Position numbers and translations under genes: made by a program. Shown here in pieces: positions 6,359-13,217 of a DNA stretch of 14,979 bases; positions within the stretch are counted from its first letter, which is position 1, and each line of letters opens with the position of its first letter. The stretch comes from Planctomycetota bacterium (GTDB lineage Bacteria > Planctomycetota > Phycisphaerae > WQYP01): assembly GCA_021828925.1 (NCBI GenBank), contig JAJZCT010000013.1, forward strand, positions 1 to 14,979. Direction: 5' to 3'. Under the pieces are notes generated by a model. It saw only the letters and a list, made by a program, of their open reading frames with translations, was not told where the DNA came from and searched no databases.

Positions 6359-7909
6359 ATGGGCGTGACAATGATTTCACAGATGCTGGGACACATGGAT
6401 TTGGGCCGCACCTTGGCAGCGCTTTGGCTGCCGCACGGCGTATCCACATTTAGCCCACAGGTGCAGTTTCTCTGGAATTTTTGGTATTGGATCTCGGTAT
6501 TTTTCACCGTGCTTATCGTCGGCCTGATGGTGTTTTTTGTGATTCGCTACCGCCACACTAAGGATCGAACCATCGCCGAGGACTCTCCCTCGCATAATAA
6601 CGCGTTGGAAATCACCTGGACCGTTATTCCGCTGATCATCGTCTTGGTGATTTTTGCCTTGGGCTTTACGGAATATATGAATATGGATTCCCCGCCCGCC
6701 AACAGCTACAACATCCACGTCATCGCCCAGAAGTGGAGTTGGACCTTTGTTTATGAAAATGGAGCCATCAGCAACACGCTTTATTTGCCCGTTGATAAGC
6801 CTGTGAAATTGAATATGACGTCTAAAGATGTGCTGCATGGCTTTTGGATTCCCGATCTTTCCATCCAACGAGATGTCGTGCCGGGGCGCGTCATGACCAC
6901 TTGGGTGGAGGCCACACACCCCGGTACTTATTGGCTGCAATGCGCCGAATATTGCGGCAACGGCCATTCGGAAATGCGAGCGCCCGTCGTCGTTGAGCCG
7001 TACCCGAAATTTCAGCAACAGATTCTTGCCGCCGCCAATATTTTTGAACAAGACGGTAAGCCGTTGCCCCTTGCAACGGTCGGTAAAAAACTTTACACCA
7101 CGCTGGGCTGCCTGGGCTGCCATTCCGTGGATGGATCCAAAGGTACCGGCCCATCCTGGAAAAATCTTGCCGGTTCCAAAGAGGTTCTCGCCAATGGCAA
7201 GAAGGTGGCCGTGGATTTTGCGTTCCTGAAAACGATGATTACTCATCCCGGACGCGTGCTGATCAAAGGTTATCCCGCGGGTGTTATGCCCAGTTACGGC
7301 TCGCGGTTTACCGGGAAAAATATCAAGAACCTGTATGCCATTGTCTGGTACATCAACAGCTTAAGTAAAAATTCCAATAAAGCCTCCCAGCCGCCGGTGC
7401 CCAATAAACCGGCTGGTAGCGAGCCGGCTGCATCGTCCGCACCGACAAAGGCCGCAACTTCGGCCGCTTCCGCAGCCCCGGCGGCTGCAAATGGCGCGGC
7501 TGCCCCCGTGGCCAAAGCACCCGCCGGCCCCCAACCTGTCGCGTTACATGTTTTGGGAGCGAAAATTTACAAGTCACTGGGATGTATCGGATGTCATACC
7601 GTCAATGGTCAGCCAGGCGTCGGCCCCACGTGGAAAAATCTGGCCGGTTATCCGCAAAAACTCACCACCGGCAAAACCGTCATTGCGGATTATAAATTTC
7701 TGCGAACGATGATTTTGGATCCCGGAAAAATGGACATTGCCGGATCACCAGCGGGCGTGATGCCAAATATGTACAAATACCAGTTATCCGGAAAAAAGCA
7801 TCCGCATGAGAATAAATTAAACGAGATCATCTGGTATATTAATACATTGAGTAACCGCAGCAGCAAGGCCACCGAACCTCCTGTTCCGGATGTTCCGGCC
7901 GCCAAGTAG
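6359..7909 (+). CDS. coxB: Cytochrome c oxidase subunit II with CuA domain and two fused cytochrome c domains
   Basis: The protein has 516 residues. Two helices (about 36-63 and 86-105) form the membrane hairpin. The CuA cupredoxin domain follows, with all ligands present: His160, Cys195, Glu197, Cys199, His203 and Met206, in CAEYCGNGHSEM. A first cytochrome c domain has CLGCH (251-255) and Met310. An Ala/Pro-rich hinge (351-394) leads to a second domain with CIGCH (409-413) and Met468. One fused heme defines ordinary caa3 oxidases; two make this a di-heme version. The subunit takes electrons from ACIII or its cytochrome and passes them via CuA to CoxA. The start may be ATG 6359, three bases after AGGAG, or GTG 6365 at a better nine-base spacing; ATG 6371 is also in frame. 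Confidence 0.95.
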   Translation: MGVTMISQMLGHMDLGRTLAALWLPHGVSTFSPQVQFLWNFWYWISVFFTVLIVGLMVFFVIRYRHTKDRTIAEDSPSHNNALEITWTVIPLIIVLVIFALGFTEYMNMDSPPANSYNIHVIAQKWSWTFVYENGAISNTLYLPVDKPVKLNMTSKDVLHGFWIPDLSIQRDVVPGRVMTTWVEATHPGTYWLQCAEYCGNGHSEMRAPVVVEPYPKFQQQILAAANIFEQDGKPLPLATVGKKLYTTLGCLGCHSVDGSKGTGPSWKNLAGSKEVLANGKKVAVDFAFLKTMITHPGRVLIKGYPAGVMPSYGSRFTGKNIKNLYAIVWYINSLSKNSNKASQPPVPNKPAGSEPAASSAPTKAATSAASAAPAAANGAAAPVAKAPAGPQPVALHVLGAKIYKSLGCIGCHTVNGQPGVGPTWKNLAGYPQKLTTGKTVIADYKFLRTMILDPGKMDIAGSPAGVMPNMYKYQLSGKKHPHENKLNEIIWYINTLSNRSSKATEPPVPDVPAAK

Positions 7910-7938
7910 GCCGCCGGGAAAAATTTGATTGAAAAGGC

Positions 7939-7960
7939 GTATCCCCGATTGTTTGGATAC
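7939..7960 (+). repeat. Inverted repeat just upstream of the coxA ribosome site
   Basis: GTATCC (7939-7944) and GGATAC (7955-7960) are perfect complements with a ten-base loop, and the 3' arm abuts the TGGAG ribosome site (7961-7965). It may be a leader structure that affects coxA translation or the ends of processed transcripts. The pairing is seen; the role is a guess, and a 6-bp stem may be chance. Confidence 0.35.
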
Positions 7961-7967
7961 TGGAGTA

Positions 7968-9710
7968 ATGACTGTGACAACGATAACAGGAAGTAGTTTT
8001 GGCGACGCACCTGCTGCGGCCGCCAAGCCCGACAATTATCTCACACACGGTAAAACCATCGGCTCGTGGCTCTTTACACTGGACCACAAGCGCATCGGTA
8101 TTATGTACCTGATTACTGCATTGCTGGCTTTTTTCATCGGCGGTATGCTCGCTGAAGTGATTCGCACGCAGTTGCTGGTGCCTCAGGGGTTAATTTTCCA
8201 CGGCACCGGTTCTGTGGCCAGCAGTTATGCCGCGTACCGCTATTACAATCAAGTCTTCACCCTCCATGGCATTATCATGGTATTTCTGGTGTTGATCCCC
8301 ATTATTCCCGGTGCTTTGGGTAACTTCGCGCTGCCGTTAATGCTCGGAGCCAAAGATGTCGCATTCCCTAAACTCAATTTAATCAGTTTCTACCTTTACG
8401 TCGCCGGGGCGGTTCTGGCCATTCTATCAACCGTGCTTGGGGCGGTGGATACCGGCTGGACCTTTTACACCCCATTTAGCATTCAGACTGAATCCTATGT
8501 GGTGGTTATGGTGTTGGGAATATTCCTTGTGGGTTTCAGTTCCATTTTCACCGGCATCAACTTCATGGTCACCATTCACAAGCTCCGCCCGCCCGGCATG
8601 AGCTGGTTTCGCATGCCGCTATTTCTCTGGGCCATTTATGCCACCTCACTGATTCAGGTGGCCGCCACACCTGTGGTGGGCATCACTTTTGTGCTGCTGA
8701 TGATGGAACGCGTCATGGGCATTGGGATATTTAATCCCGCTCTGGGCGGTAATCCGGTGTTGTTCCAGGAATTTTTCTGGTTCTATTCGCATCCCGCGGT
8801 TTACATTATGATCCTGCCCGCCATGGGCATTGTCAGCGAAGTCATTCCCGCCTTCAGCCGCAAGCATATTTTCGGATATGAATTTATCGCCTTAAGCTCG
8901 CTGGCCATCGCGTTGATTGGTTTTCTGGTGTGGGGTCATCATATTTTCGTCAACGGTCAATCCGCAGAACTGGATGCCGTATTCAGCTTTCTAACTTTCA
9001 TTGTGGCTGTACCGTCCGCCATCAAGGTATGGAATTGGCTGGCTACCATGTACAAAGGGGCTATCGTGCTGAAAACGCCGATGCTTTACGCCCTGTCCTT
9101 CATCGTGCTATTTACCATCGGCGGCCTCACGGGCGTGGTGCTCGGAGCGCTTTCCGAAGATGTCGTTCTGCATGATACCTACTTTGTCGTGGGCCATTTC
9201 CATTATGTCATGATGGGTGGTACGCTCATCGGTTTTATCGCCGGCATGCACTACTGGTGGCCCAAAATGTTTGGACGCATGTACAATGAACGCATTGCCC
9301 AATGGACATGTGTTGTCTTGTTTATTGGTATTAATCTGACGTTTTTCCCGCAGTTGATGGTGGGAGCCGACGGCATGCCCCGGCGTTATGCCAGCTACCT
9401 GCCGATGTATCAACCTTATATGATCGCATCAACCATCGGTGCTTATATCCAACTTGTGGCGTTTTTGACCATGGCCGGGTATCTGATGCATTCACTGTTC
9501 TATGGCAAAAAGGCCCCGGTGAATCCATGGGGCGGTGGCTCGTTGGAATGGGAAACCTCTTCGCCGCCGCCGCATGATAATTTTGAAACCACACCATCCG
9601 TCGGTGATCCTTATGATTATTCCGATCTGGTGTTTGATGCCGCGGTCAATGGATACGTCCATCGGGAAAAATCTGAAGGACCATTGGTTCCGGTTACCGC
9701 ATCGCATTGA
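7968..9710 (+). CDS. coxA: Heme-copper oxidase subunit I, A2 type (caa3)
   Basis: The catalytic subunit, about 580 residues and 12 helices, reduces oxygen to water and pumps protons. Numbering is from 7968. Low-spin heme ligands are His100 (TLHG) and His412; the high-spin heme ligand is His410 (HFHYVM). CuB ligands are His275, His324 and His325 (WGHHIF), with the cross-linked Tyr279. The segment FYSHPAVY has Tyr-Ser in place of the D-channel glutamate, the hallmark of A2 oxidases. The D-channel entry Asp130 (GAKDVAFP) and K-channel Lys353 (SAIKVWNW) are kept. The C-terminal tail (about 515-580) is acidic and Pro-rich. The ATG at 7968 lies two bases after GGAG; GTG 7974 has better spacing and may be the true start. 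An upstream TTG frame at 7929 is not supported. Confidence 0.96.
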   Translation: MTVTTITGSSFGDAPAAAAKPDNYLTHGKTIGSWLFTLDHKRIGIMYLITALLAFFIGGMLAEVIRTQLLVPQGLIFHGTGSVASSYAAYRYYNQVFTLHGIIMVFLVLIPIIPGALGNFALPLMLGAKDVAFPKLNLISFYLYVAGAVLAILSTVLGAVDTGWTFYTPFSIQTESYVVVMVLGIFLVGFSSIFTGINFMVTIHKLRPPGMSWFRMPLFLWAIYATSLIQVAATPVVGITFVLLMMERVMGIGIFNPALGGNPVLFQEFFWFYSHPAVYIMILPAMGIVSEVIPAFSRKHIFGYEFIALSSLAIALIGFLVWGHHIFVNGQSAELDAVFSFLTFIVAVPSAIKVWNWLATMYKGAIVLKTPMLYALSFIVLFTIGGLTGVVLGALSEDVVLHDTYFVVGHFHYVMMGGTLIGFIAGMHYWWPKMFGRMYNERIAQWTCVVLFIGINLTFFPQLMVGADGMPRRYASYLPMYQPYMIASTIGAYIQLVAFLTMAGYLMHSLFYGKKAPVNPWGGGSLEWETSSPPPHDNFETTPSVGDPYDYSDLVFDAAVNGYVHREKSEGPLVPVTASH

Positions 9711-9724
9711 CGTGTACGGTACCT

Positions 9725-9787
9725 GCGGCCGGCAATGGCCGCCGTAGTGCCGCACGCCGGCGGGGCGGTTGGTGCCCGGCAACCAAC
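9725..9787 (+). repeat. GC-rich inverted repeats between coxA and coxC
   Basis: The 124-base gap after coxA has three possible stems: GCGGCC/GGCCGC (9725-9730 with 9737-9742), CCGCCG/CGGCGG (9739-9744 with 9758-9763) and GTTGGT/ACCAAC (9768-9773 with 9782-9787). The first two overlap and exclude each other. No T-run follows, so this is not a standard terminator. Downstream, TTGATT (9795-9800) and TCTAAT (9819-9824) are 18 bases apart, but a start from them would leave almost no leader. The block could mark an RNA processing or stability site that sets subunit ratios. Confidence 0.45.
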
Positions 9788-9834
9788 GTAGTGTTTGATT
9801 TATTGCAATGTGTAAGTTTCTAATGTGAGAATCC

Positions 9835-10710
9835 ATGTCTGAAGCAATCGCGATAAACGCAACGGAAGAACAGGTGGCTAGAGCGCATTTGGCTCATCAC
9901 TTTGACACGCCCCAGCAGCAGTTTGATGCCGGCACGCTGGGCATGTGGATGTTTCTGGCCACTGAAATGCTCCTGTTCAGCGGCCTGTTCTGCGCCTATG
10001 CCGTATTTCGGGTCACACATCCTGCGGTGTTCAAATATGCCGGCCAATACCTGGACCCGGTTTCCGGGCTGATCAACGCCCTGATCCTGCTGACCAGCGG
10101 TTTGACCATGGCGCTGGCTGTGCGCTTTGCACAAACCGGAAAGCGCTTTGCCCTAAGCTTATGCCTGGCGCTAACCATGCTCGGCGGTGTTGGCTTTTTG
10201 GCCATTCACGCCAAGGAGTATTTTGATAATGGCCAGGCCAAGCTGCTCTGGGGAACGCATTATGCTCCCACCGTTGGCCCCAATGGCAAGCCTGTGGCCC
10301 CCGTAACGGGCCTGATTCCCCTTGTTGCAAAACCCAAGCCCGCTGCCAGTTCCGGTTGGCAATCGCTTAACTCTCTGGGCAAGGCCGGATTTGTTGTTTC
10401 TCATTCCGATATCATGCCCGCACCGGCGGGACCATCCGGCGTGGCTGCTGCACAAAAACCCGCCGCCCCGGGAAACCCGTTCCAGCCGGCCAATGTGCAA
10501 ATTTTCTTCGGTATTTACTTTCTCATGACCGGCCTGCACAGCCTCCACGTGATCATCGGTATTATTGTCATCGGCTGGCTGCTGATTCGTTCTTTCCGCG
10601 GTGAATTCGGCCCCGGATACCATGCTCCCGTCGTATACGTCGGCATGTACTGGGGCGTTGTGGATATGGTCTGGATGTTCCTGTTTCCATTATTATATCT
10701 CATTCACTGA
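9835..10710 (+). CDS. coxC: Cytochrome c oxidase subunit III with a long hydrophilic insertion
   Basis: This 291-residue protein of the subunit III family stabilises the catalytic core and the proton-uptake region. Five helices are visible, about residues 34-56, 78-98, 106-126, 221-250 and 265-290. Family signatures are GMWMFLATEMLLFSGLF (36-52), the HAKEYFD segment (125-131), GLHSLHVIIGI (233-243) and YWGVVDMVWMFLFPLLY (272-288). The odd feature is about 90 residues between helices 3 and 4 (130-220), rich in Gly, Pro and Ala, where the minimal family has a short loop; this explains the large size. The ATG at 9835 is preceded only by a weak GTGAGA site. It lies 124 bases after coxA, behind a GC-rich inverted repeat block. 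Confidence 0.93.
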   Translation: MSEAIAINATEEQVARAHLAHHFDTPQQQFDAGTLGMWMFLATEMLLFSGLFCAYAVFRVTHPAVFKYAGQYLDPVSGLINALILLTSGLTMALAVRFAQTGKRFALSLCLALTMLGGVGFLAIHAKEYFDNGQAKLLWGTHYAPTVGPNGKPVAPVTGLIPLVAKPKPAASSGWQSLNSLGKAGFVVSHSDIMPAPAGPSGVAAAQKPAAPGNPFQPANVQIFFGIYFLMTGLHSLHVIIGIIVIGWLLIRSFRGEFGPGYHAPVVYVGMYWGVVDMVWMFLFPLLYLIH

Positions 10711-10756
10711 TAACTTCGGCGTCGTAAACCGCGCCCGCACTTTAGCGTGAGGTCTT

Positions 10757-11182
10757 ATGTCTTCTGATCATACAAACCCCGTTGTCCCCGCCCGCTCGCA
10801 CATTTTATCTATCCAGATGCTGGTCTTCGTGTGGGTCATCCTATGCGCCTTGGCTATCGGCAATTTGTTTGTCGCCAAATTGCATCTCGGCTCGGCGCGG
10901 ATCGTCGCGGAATTGGCGATAGCCGTCATCATGGCGGTCATCAGTGCACTTTATTTCATGCACCTGCGCTATGACAGCCTTTTTTCCGTCGCCATTTTGG
11001 CGCTTACACTCGTGTTTATCACGCTGTTTATTTCTTTTGTCATTATTGATGTGAAGGCCGATCAGCCGCAGATGTATTCCGGTGAGGCCCAGGAAATGGT
11101 ACAAATTGAACAACATGTTGCGGGGTCCAACTCCACCCCGCCGGCGGCGGCAAATCCTGCCGCCTCTGCGCCCGCCAAATGA
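10757..11182 (+). CDS. coxD: Cytochrome c oxidase subunit IV (prokaryotic type)
   Basis: This small membrane subunit of 141 residues is homologous to bacterial oxidase subunit IV. Three helices are seen at about 20-40, 48-68 and 76-96. The second ends in the family signature SALYFMHLRYDS, and the third is followed by IIDVKADQPQMY. The last 25 residues form a soluble Ala/Pro/Ser-rich tail resembling the linker in CoxB and the insert in CoxC. It probably aids assembly or stability and has no catalytic residue. The ATG at 10757 has GAGG four bases upstream. It lies 46 bases after coxC and 41 before the next subunit III gene. The usual family length is about 90-120 residues; the excess is the tail. 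Confidence 0.88.
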   Translation: MSSDHTNPVVPARSHILSIQMLVFVWVILCALAIGNLFVAKLHLGSARIVAELAIAVIMAVISALYFMHLRYDSLFSVAILALTLVFITLFISFVIIDVKADQPQMYSGEAQEMVQIEQHVAGSNSTPPAAANPAASAPAK

Positions 11183-11183
11183 C

Positions 11184-11210
11184 ATGCGGAACCTGTATGC
11201 GGACCGCATA
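11184..11210 (+). repeat. Palindrome plus direct repeat between coxD and the second subunit III gene
   Basis: TATGCGG-A-CCGCATA (11196-11210) is a perfect 7-1-7 palindrome. Its left arm is echoed by ATGCGGA at 11184-11190, 13 bases from the copy at 11197-11203. The one-base centre suits a dimeric protein site; as RNA it could form a five-bp stem with a five-base loop. It ends just before the purine-rich ribosome site of the downstream gene. Confidence 0.5.
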
Positions 11211-11223
11211 AGCTGGAATTTTT

Positions 11224-11907
11224 ATGAGTGGGGAACTCCAACCTGAAACACCCGATTCGTCCAAACGCTACGGTGGAAAATCCCTGCACGTTCCCGGGGC
11301 CGGAACCCTTGGCGTTTCGCTGCTGGTTGGTTCATTATCCGTACTTTTTGTTTCCAGCCTCATTGGCTACATCTGCTATTGGTTTTCCTTTCCCCGCCCG
11401 GTAAGTGTCCATTTGCCGTGGGGGCTGTGGTTAAGCACCGCGGTGCTGATATTAAGCAGTTTCACGATTCATTGGGCCTGGTCCGCCATTCGCCATGACC
11501 AGCAGTCTGCCTGCCGCAAGGCACTGCTGGCCACACTGATTCTGGGCCTGACATTTCTTGGCCTGCAAATCTGGAACTGGACTGAAATTTACGGCGCATT
11601 GCAAAGCGCCGACCACGCGCTTAATGCACTGAACCCGCAATATCCATCTCCCACGGGCGGTATGCGCATGGCCCATGCGCTGGTGTATGAAAAAAAAGCA
11701 CTTCTGGCGGCGTTTTTCTTTTTCACCATTATGCACGCTCTACACGTCCTGGGCGGCTTAATCCCCCTGGCCGTAGTCAACGCCAAGGCGCGGCAAGGGA
11801 TATATTCCCGCAACTACCACCCGGGCGTACGCTATTGCTTGATCTACTGGCACTTCCTTGACGCCGCGTGGATTTTGATTTTCATCACGCTGCTGATCAC
11901 GTTTTAA
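11224..11907 (+). CDS. Second cytochrome c oxidase subunit III-like protein
   Basis: This 227-residue protein of the subunit III family has five helices, about residues 27-53, 65-85, 101-121, 158-185 and 203-226. Conserved features are GLQIWNWTEIYGAL at the end of helix 3, the IMHALHVLGGLIPL helix (168-181), and CLIYWHFLDAAWILIFI near the C-terminus (204-220). It differs strongly from CoxC upstream and lacks the long insertion, though a shorter loop (125-155) sits in the same place. Two distinct subunit III genes flank coxD, so one may be structural in this oxidase and the other a divergent partner. It is the last gene of the + strand cluster. The ATG at 11224 has TGGAA about five bases upstream. 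Function beyond family membership is inferred. Confidence 0.88.
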   Translation: MSGELQPETPDSSKRYGGKSLHVPGAGTLGVSLLVGSLSVLFVSSLIGYICYWFSFPRPVSVHLPWGLWLSTAVLILSSFTIHWAWSAIRHDQQSACRKALLATLILGLTFLGLQIWNWTEIYGALQSADHALNALNPQYPSPTGGMRMAHALVYEKKALLAAFFFFTIMHALHVLGGLIPLAVVNAKARQGIYSRNYHPGVRYCLIYWHFLDAAWILIFITLLITF

Positions 11908-11950
11908 TCATCACCGCTTGTTCTCGACGGGAGCCTTCGCACGTCGCGAT
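11908..11950. other. Convergent intergenic gap without clear terminator
   Basis: The two operons meet here tail to tail. The 43 bases contain only a weak stem, CGACG (11925-11929) with CGTCG (11942-11946) around a 12-base loop, and no T-run on either strand. Transcripts from both sides may overlap into the opposite gene. Confidence 0.4.
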
Positions 11951-12421
11951 TTACTCCGGCGATTCGGGATGTGTGCGGCACTTTTCTATATGTTCCAAAG
12001 GATATTTGGGCGCTTCGCCGTCGCACATCCCCGGGCAGCGTGATGCCGCATGCGTCCAGGACTCCGGCGTTGCCAGGTTCATTCCCCAAAAGGGCCATGT
12101 CCGACACTGCATGGGCCGCACGGGGTAGATACCGCACATGGCTTTGCCATCCGCTCGTTTCAGAAATATGCAGTCATAATTAGCACGTTCCACCAGGCTG
12201 TAGGCCCCTTTGGCTTTCCGCACAAACTTACGTGTGAAATCATCAAATGCCATGTTGAGAAATTCCGCGATGCGCGTCATATCTTCCATCGTCAGCCAGA
12301 CATATCCCGGGCCGCCGCCGCAGCAATTGCCGCACTGCGTGCACTTAAAGCGCAATCCCATGGCATACCATGGCTCGGTTGCCGGTGCTTCCTGATGAAT
12401 GGGCAAATGTGTATCAGCCAT
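11951..12421 (-). CDS. YkgJ/UPF0153-family cysteine-cluster protein
   Basis: This 156-residue soluble protein of the YkgJ family is predicted to chelate zinc or an iron-sulfur cluster; the biochemical role is not established. The signature CTQCGNCCGG is at residues 27-36 (Cys27, 30, 33, 34). It is followed by Cys84 (YDCIFL), Cys96 (MCGIYPVRP) and Cys106 (QCRTWPFW), the conserved second half. Extra cysteines at 129, 133 and 148 lie near the C-terminus. I take the ATG at 12421, with ACAGG on the - strand about seven bases upstream. The frame is open further upstream, but that part runs into the preceding lipoprotein gene. It is the last gene of the - strand operon, 26 bases after the lipoprotein. 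Its stop is 43 bases from that of the convergent oxidase cluster, and I see no strong terminator hairpin between them. Confidence 0.88.
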   Translation of the reverse strand: MADTHLPIHQEAPATEPWYAMGLRFKCTQCGNCCGGGPGYVWLTMEDMTRIAEFLNMAFDDFTRKFVRKAKGAYSLVERANYDCIFLKRADGKAMCGIYPVRPMQCRTWPFWGMNLATPESWTHAASRCPGMCDGEAPKYPLEHIEKCRTHPESPE

Positions 12422-12447
12422 CAAAGAACCTGTCGCCGCCTGATCAA

Positions 12448-12912
12448 TCAGTGTTGGCCGGCCGGTGCGGTTTGGGTGGTGGTCGCGGATGTCTCGGCAG
12501 CGGAAAGTTTTGGTGTAACCGATACATAACAATGCGTGTTGAACCAGCCCCGCTTAATGGTAATAACGCATTCTTCCTGATTTTTAATAAAATCAAGGCG
12601 TATTCCGCTCGGGCTTTGCTGTTCTTGCTGCATTTTCCATTGGTAGCCGGGCATATTATGCAAAAAGAACCGCGCCACGCTCAACCGCGGATCCGAACCC
12701 ACGTACAATTCATTTACCAGTCGGACATTAGAACCCGGTGCATACGTGCTTTGCGAATGGCTTAAATCAATGTGCATGCCTGCGGGAATGGGAATGTCGG
12801 CGACCGGAGGATTGGCTGCCGGCGGCAAAAGAGTAGCGGAATTCTGGCTGCATCCAGCCAGAGTGGTGGCTAAAAGCAGCCCTAAAAAACCTGTTATTTG
12901 CGTCCTGCGCAC
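12448..12912 (-). CDS. Lipoprotein of unknown function
   Basis: This 154-residue protein begins with a lipoprotein signal: charged start, hydrophobic stretch and lipobox LAGC, with lipidated Cys21. A mature region follows: a Pro/Ala-rich spacer (28-40), IPIPAGMHIDL, then a small folded domain whose RLVNELYVGSDPRLSVARFF segment leads to HNMPGYQW and a beta-rich end with Cys115 and Cys128, a possible disulfide. The last 15 residues are Thr/Ala-rich. I do not recognise a named family with confidence; the pattern resembles small envelope lipoproteins of Planctomycetes-like genomes. The start is GTG at 12912, with a strong GAAGGAG site eight bases upstream. It lies between a one-helix membrane protein and the YkgJ protein, all on one strand with short gaps, so co-transcription is likely. 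Confidence 0.8.
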   Translation of the reverse strand: MRRTQITGFLGLLLATTLAGCSQNSATLLPPAANPPVADIPIPAGMHIDLSHSQSTYAPGSNVRLVNELYVGSDPRLSVARFFLHNMPGYQWKMQQEQQSPSGIRLDFIKNQEECVITIKRGWFNTHCYVSVTPKLSAAETSATTTQTAPAGQH

Positions 12913-12939
12913 GATACACGCTCCTTCACAAAGACCGTA

Positions 12940-13191
12940 TCACGGTATTTCATTGTTCGCTTGAGTGCCCGTGTTGTCAACCTCTACTGCGTCTTTTTTT
13001 GGCGGCGCGGCGGCGGTGCCGGCCGGTTTGGCGGCGGGTGCGGATTGCGTCGTAGCGGGCGCGGTTTCGGATTTTCCGGATTTCAGCACGCGGGCAAAAC
13101 TGACGATAATGAGCGTCAGAAGAACCAGCAGGTAAATCCGCAGGGCCAGGAGGGAAATCTTAACCAGCGGCGTCATTTTCATTCGTGGCAT
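12940..13191 (-). CDS. Small one-helix membrane protein, hypothetical
   Basis: This is a protein of about 83 residues with one hydrophobic helix (about residues 8-32) flanked by basic residues, followed by an Ala/Pro/Thr-rich tail (about 40-65) and an acidic-polar C-terminus. It resembles no family I can name; its layout is that of a small anchor or linker protein. The ATG at 13191 has AGGTG four bases upstream. A GTG at 13221 would add ten residues including two cysteines and overlap the upstream stop (GTGA), but those codons also contain the ribosome site of the later start, so I prefer the shorter form. The next gene starts 27 bases downstream of its stop. Base use is like its neighbours, and it is probably real because it fills the gap with coherent membrane-protein composition. 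Confidence 0.6.
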   Translation of the reverse strand: MPRMKMTPLVKISLLALRIYLLVLLTLIIVSFARVLKSGKSETAPATTQSAPAAKPAGTAAAPPKKDAVEVDNTGTQANNEIP

Positions 13192-13217
13192 TGGGCACCT
13201 GTTCTTACACGGACTCG

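Noticed and set aside
6377..7246. Long open frame on the - strand opposite coxB (289 codons)
   Set aside because: It lies wholly inside coxB, reads as His/Gly/Asn-rich sequence with no domain or membrane pattern, and is a mirror of codon bias. The same holds for the open frames at 94-762, 440-1003 and 4201-4932 on the - strand.
7929..7967. TTG start extending coxA by 13 residues
   Set aside because: It has no suitable ribosome site, the codons cross an inverted repeat and the TGGAG site, and the extra residues do not resemble a subunit I start.
9795..9824. Promoter-like TTGATT and TCTAAT, 18 bases apart, before coxC
   Set aside because: Transcription would start about at the coxC start codon, leaving no leader; the match is in an AT-rich spot and may be chance.
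11925..11946. Bidirectional terminator between the convergent operons
   Set aside because: Only a five-bp stem with a 12-base loop and no T-run on either strand; too weak to call.
12422..12532. Longer N-terminus for the YkgJ-family protein
   Set aside because: The extra 37 codons overlap the end of the lipoprotein gene and look non-coding, while ATG 12421 has an AGG-containing site and gives the usual family length.
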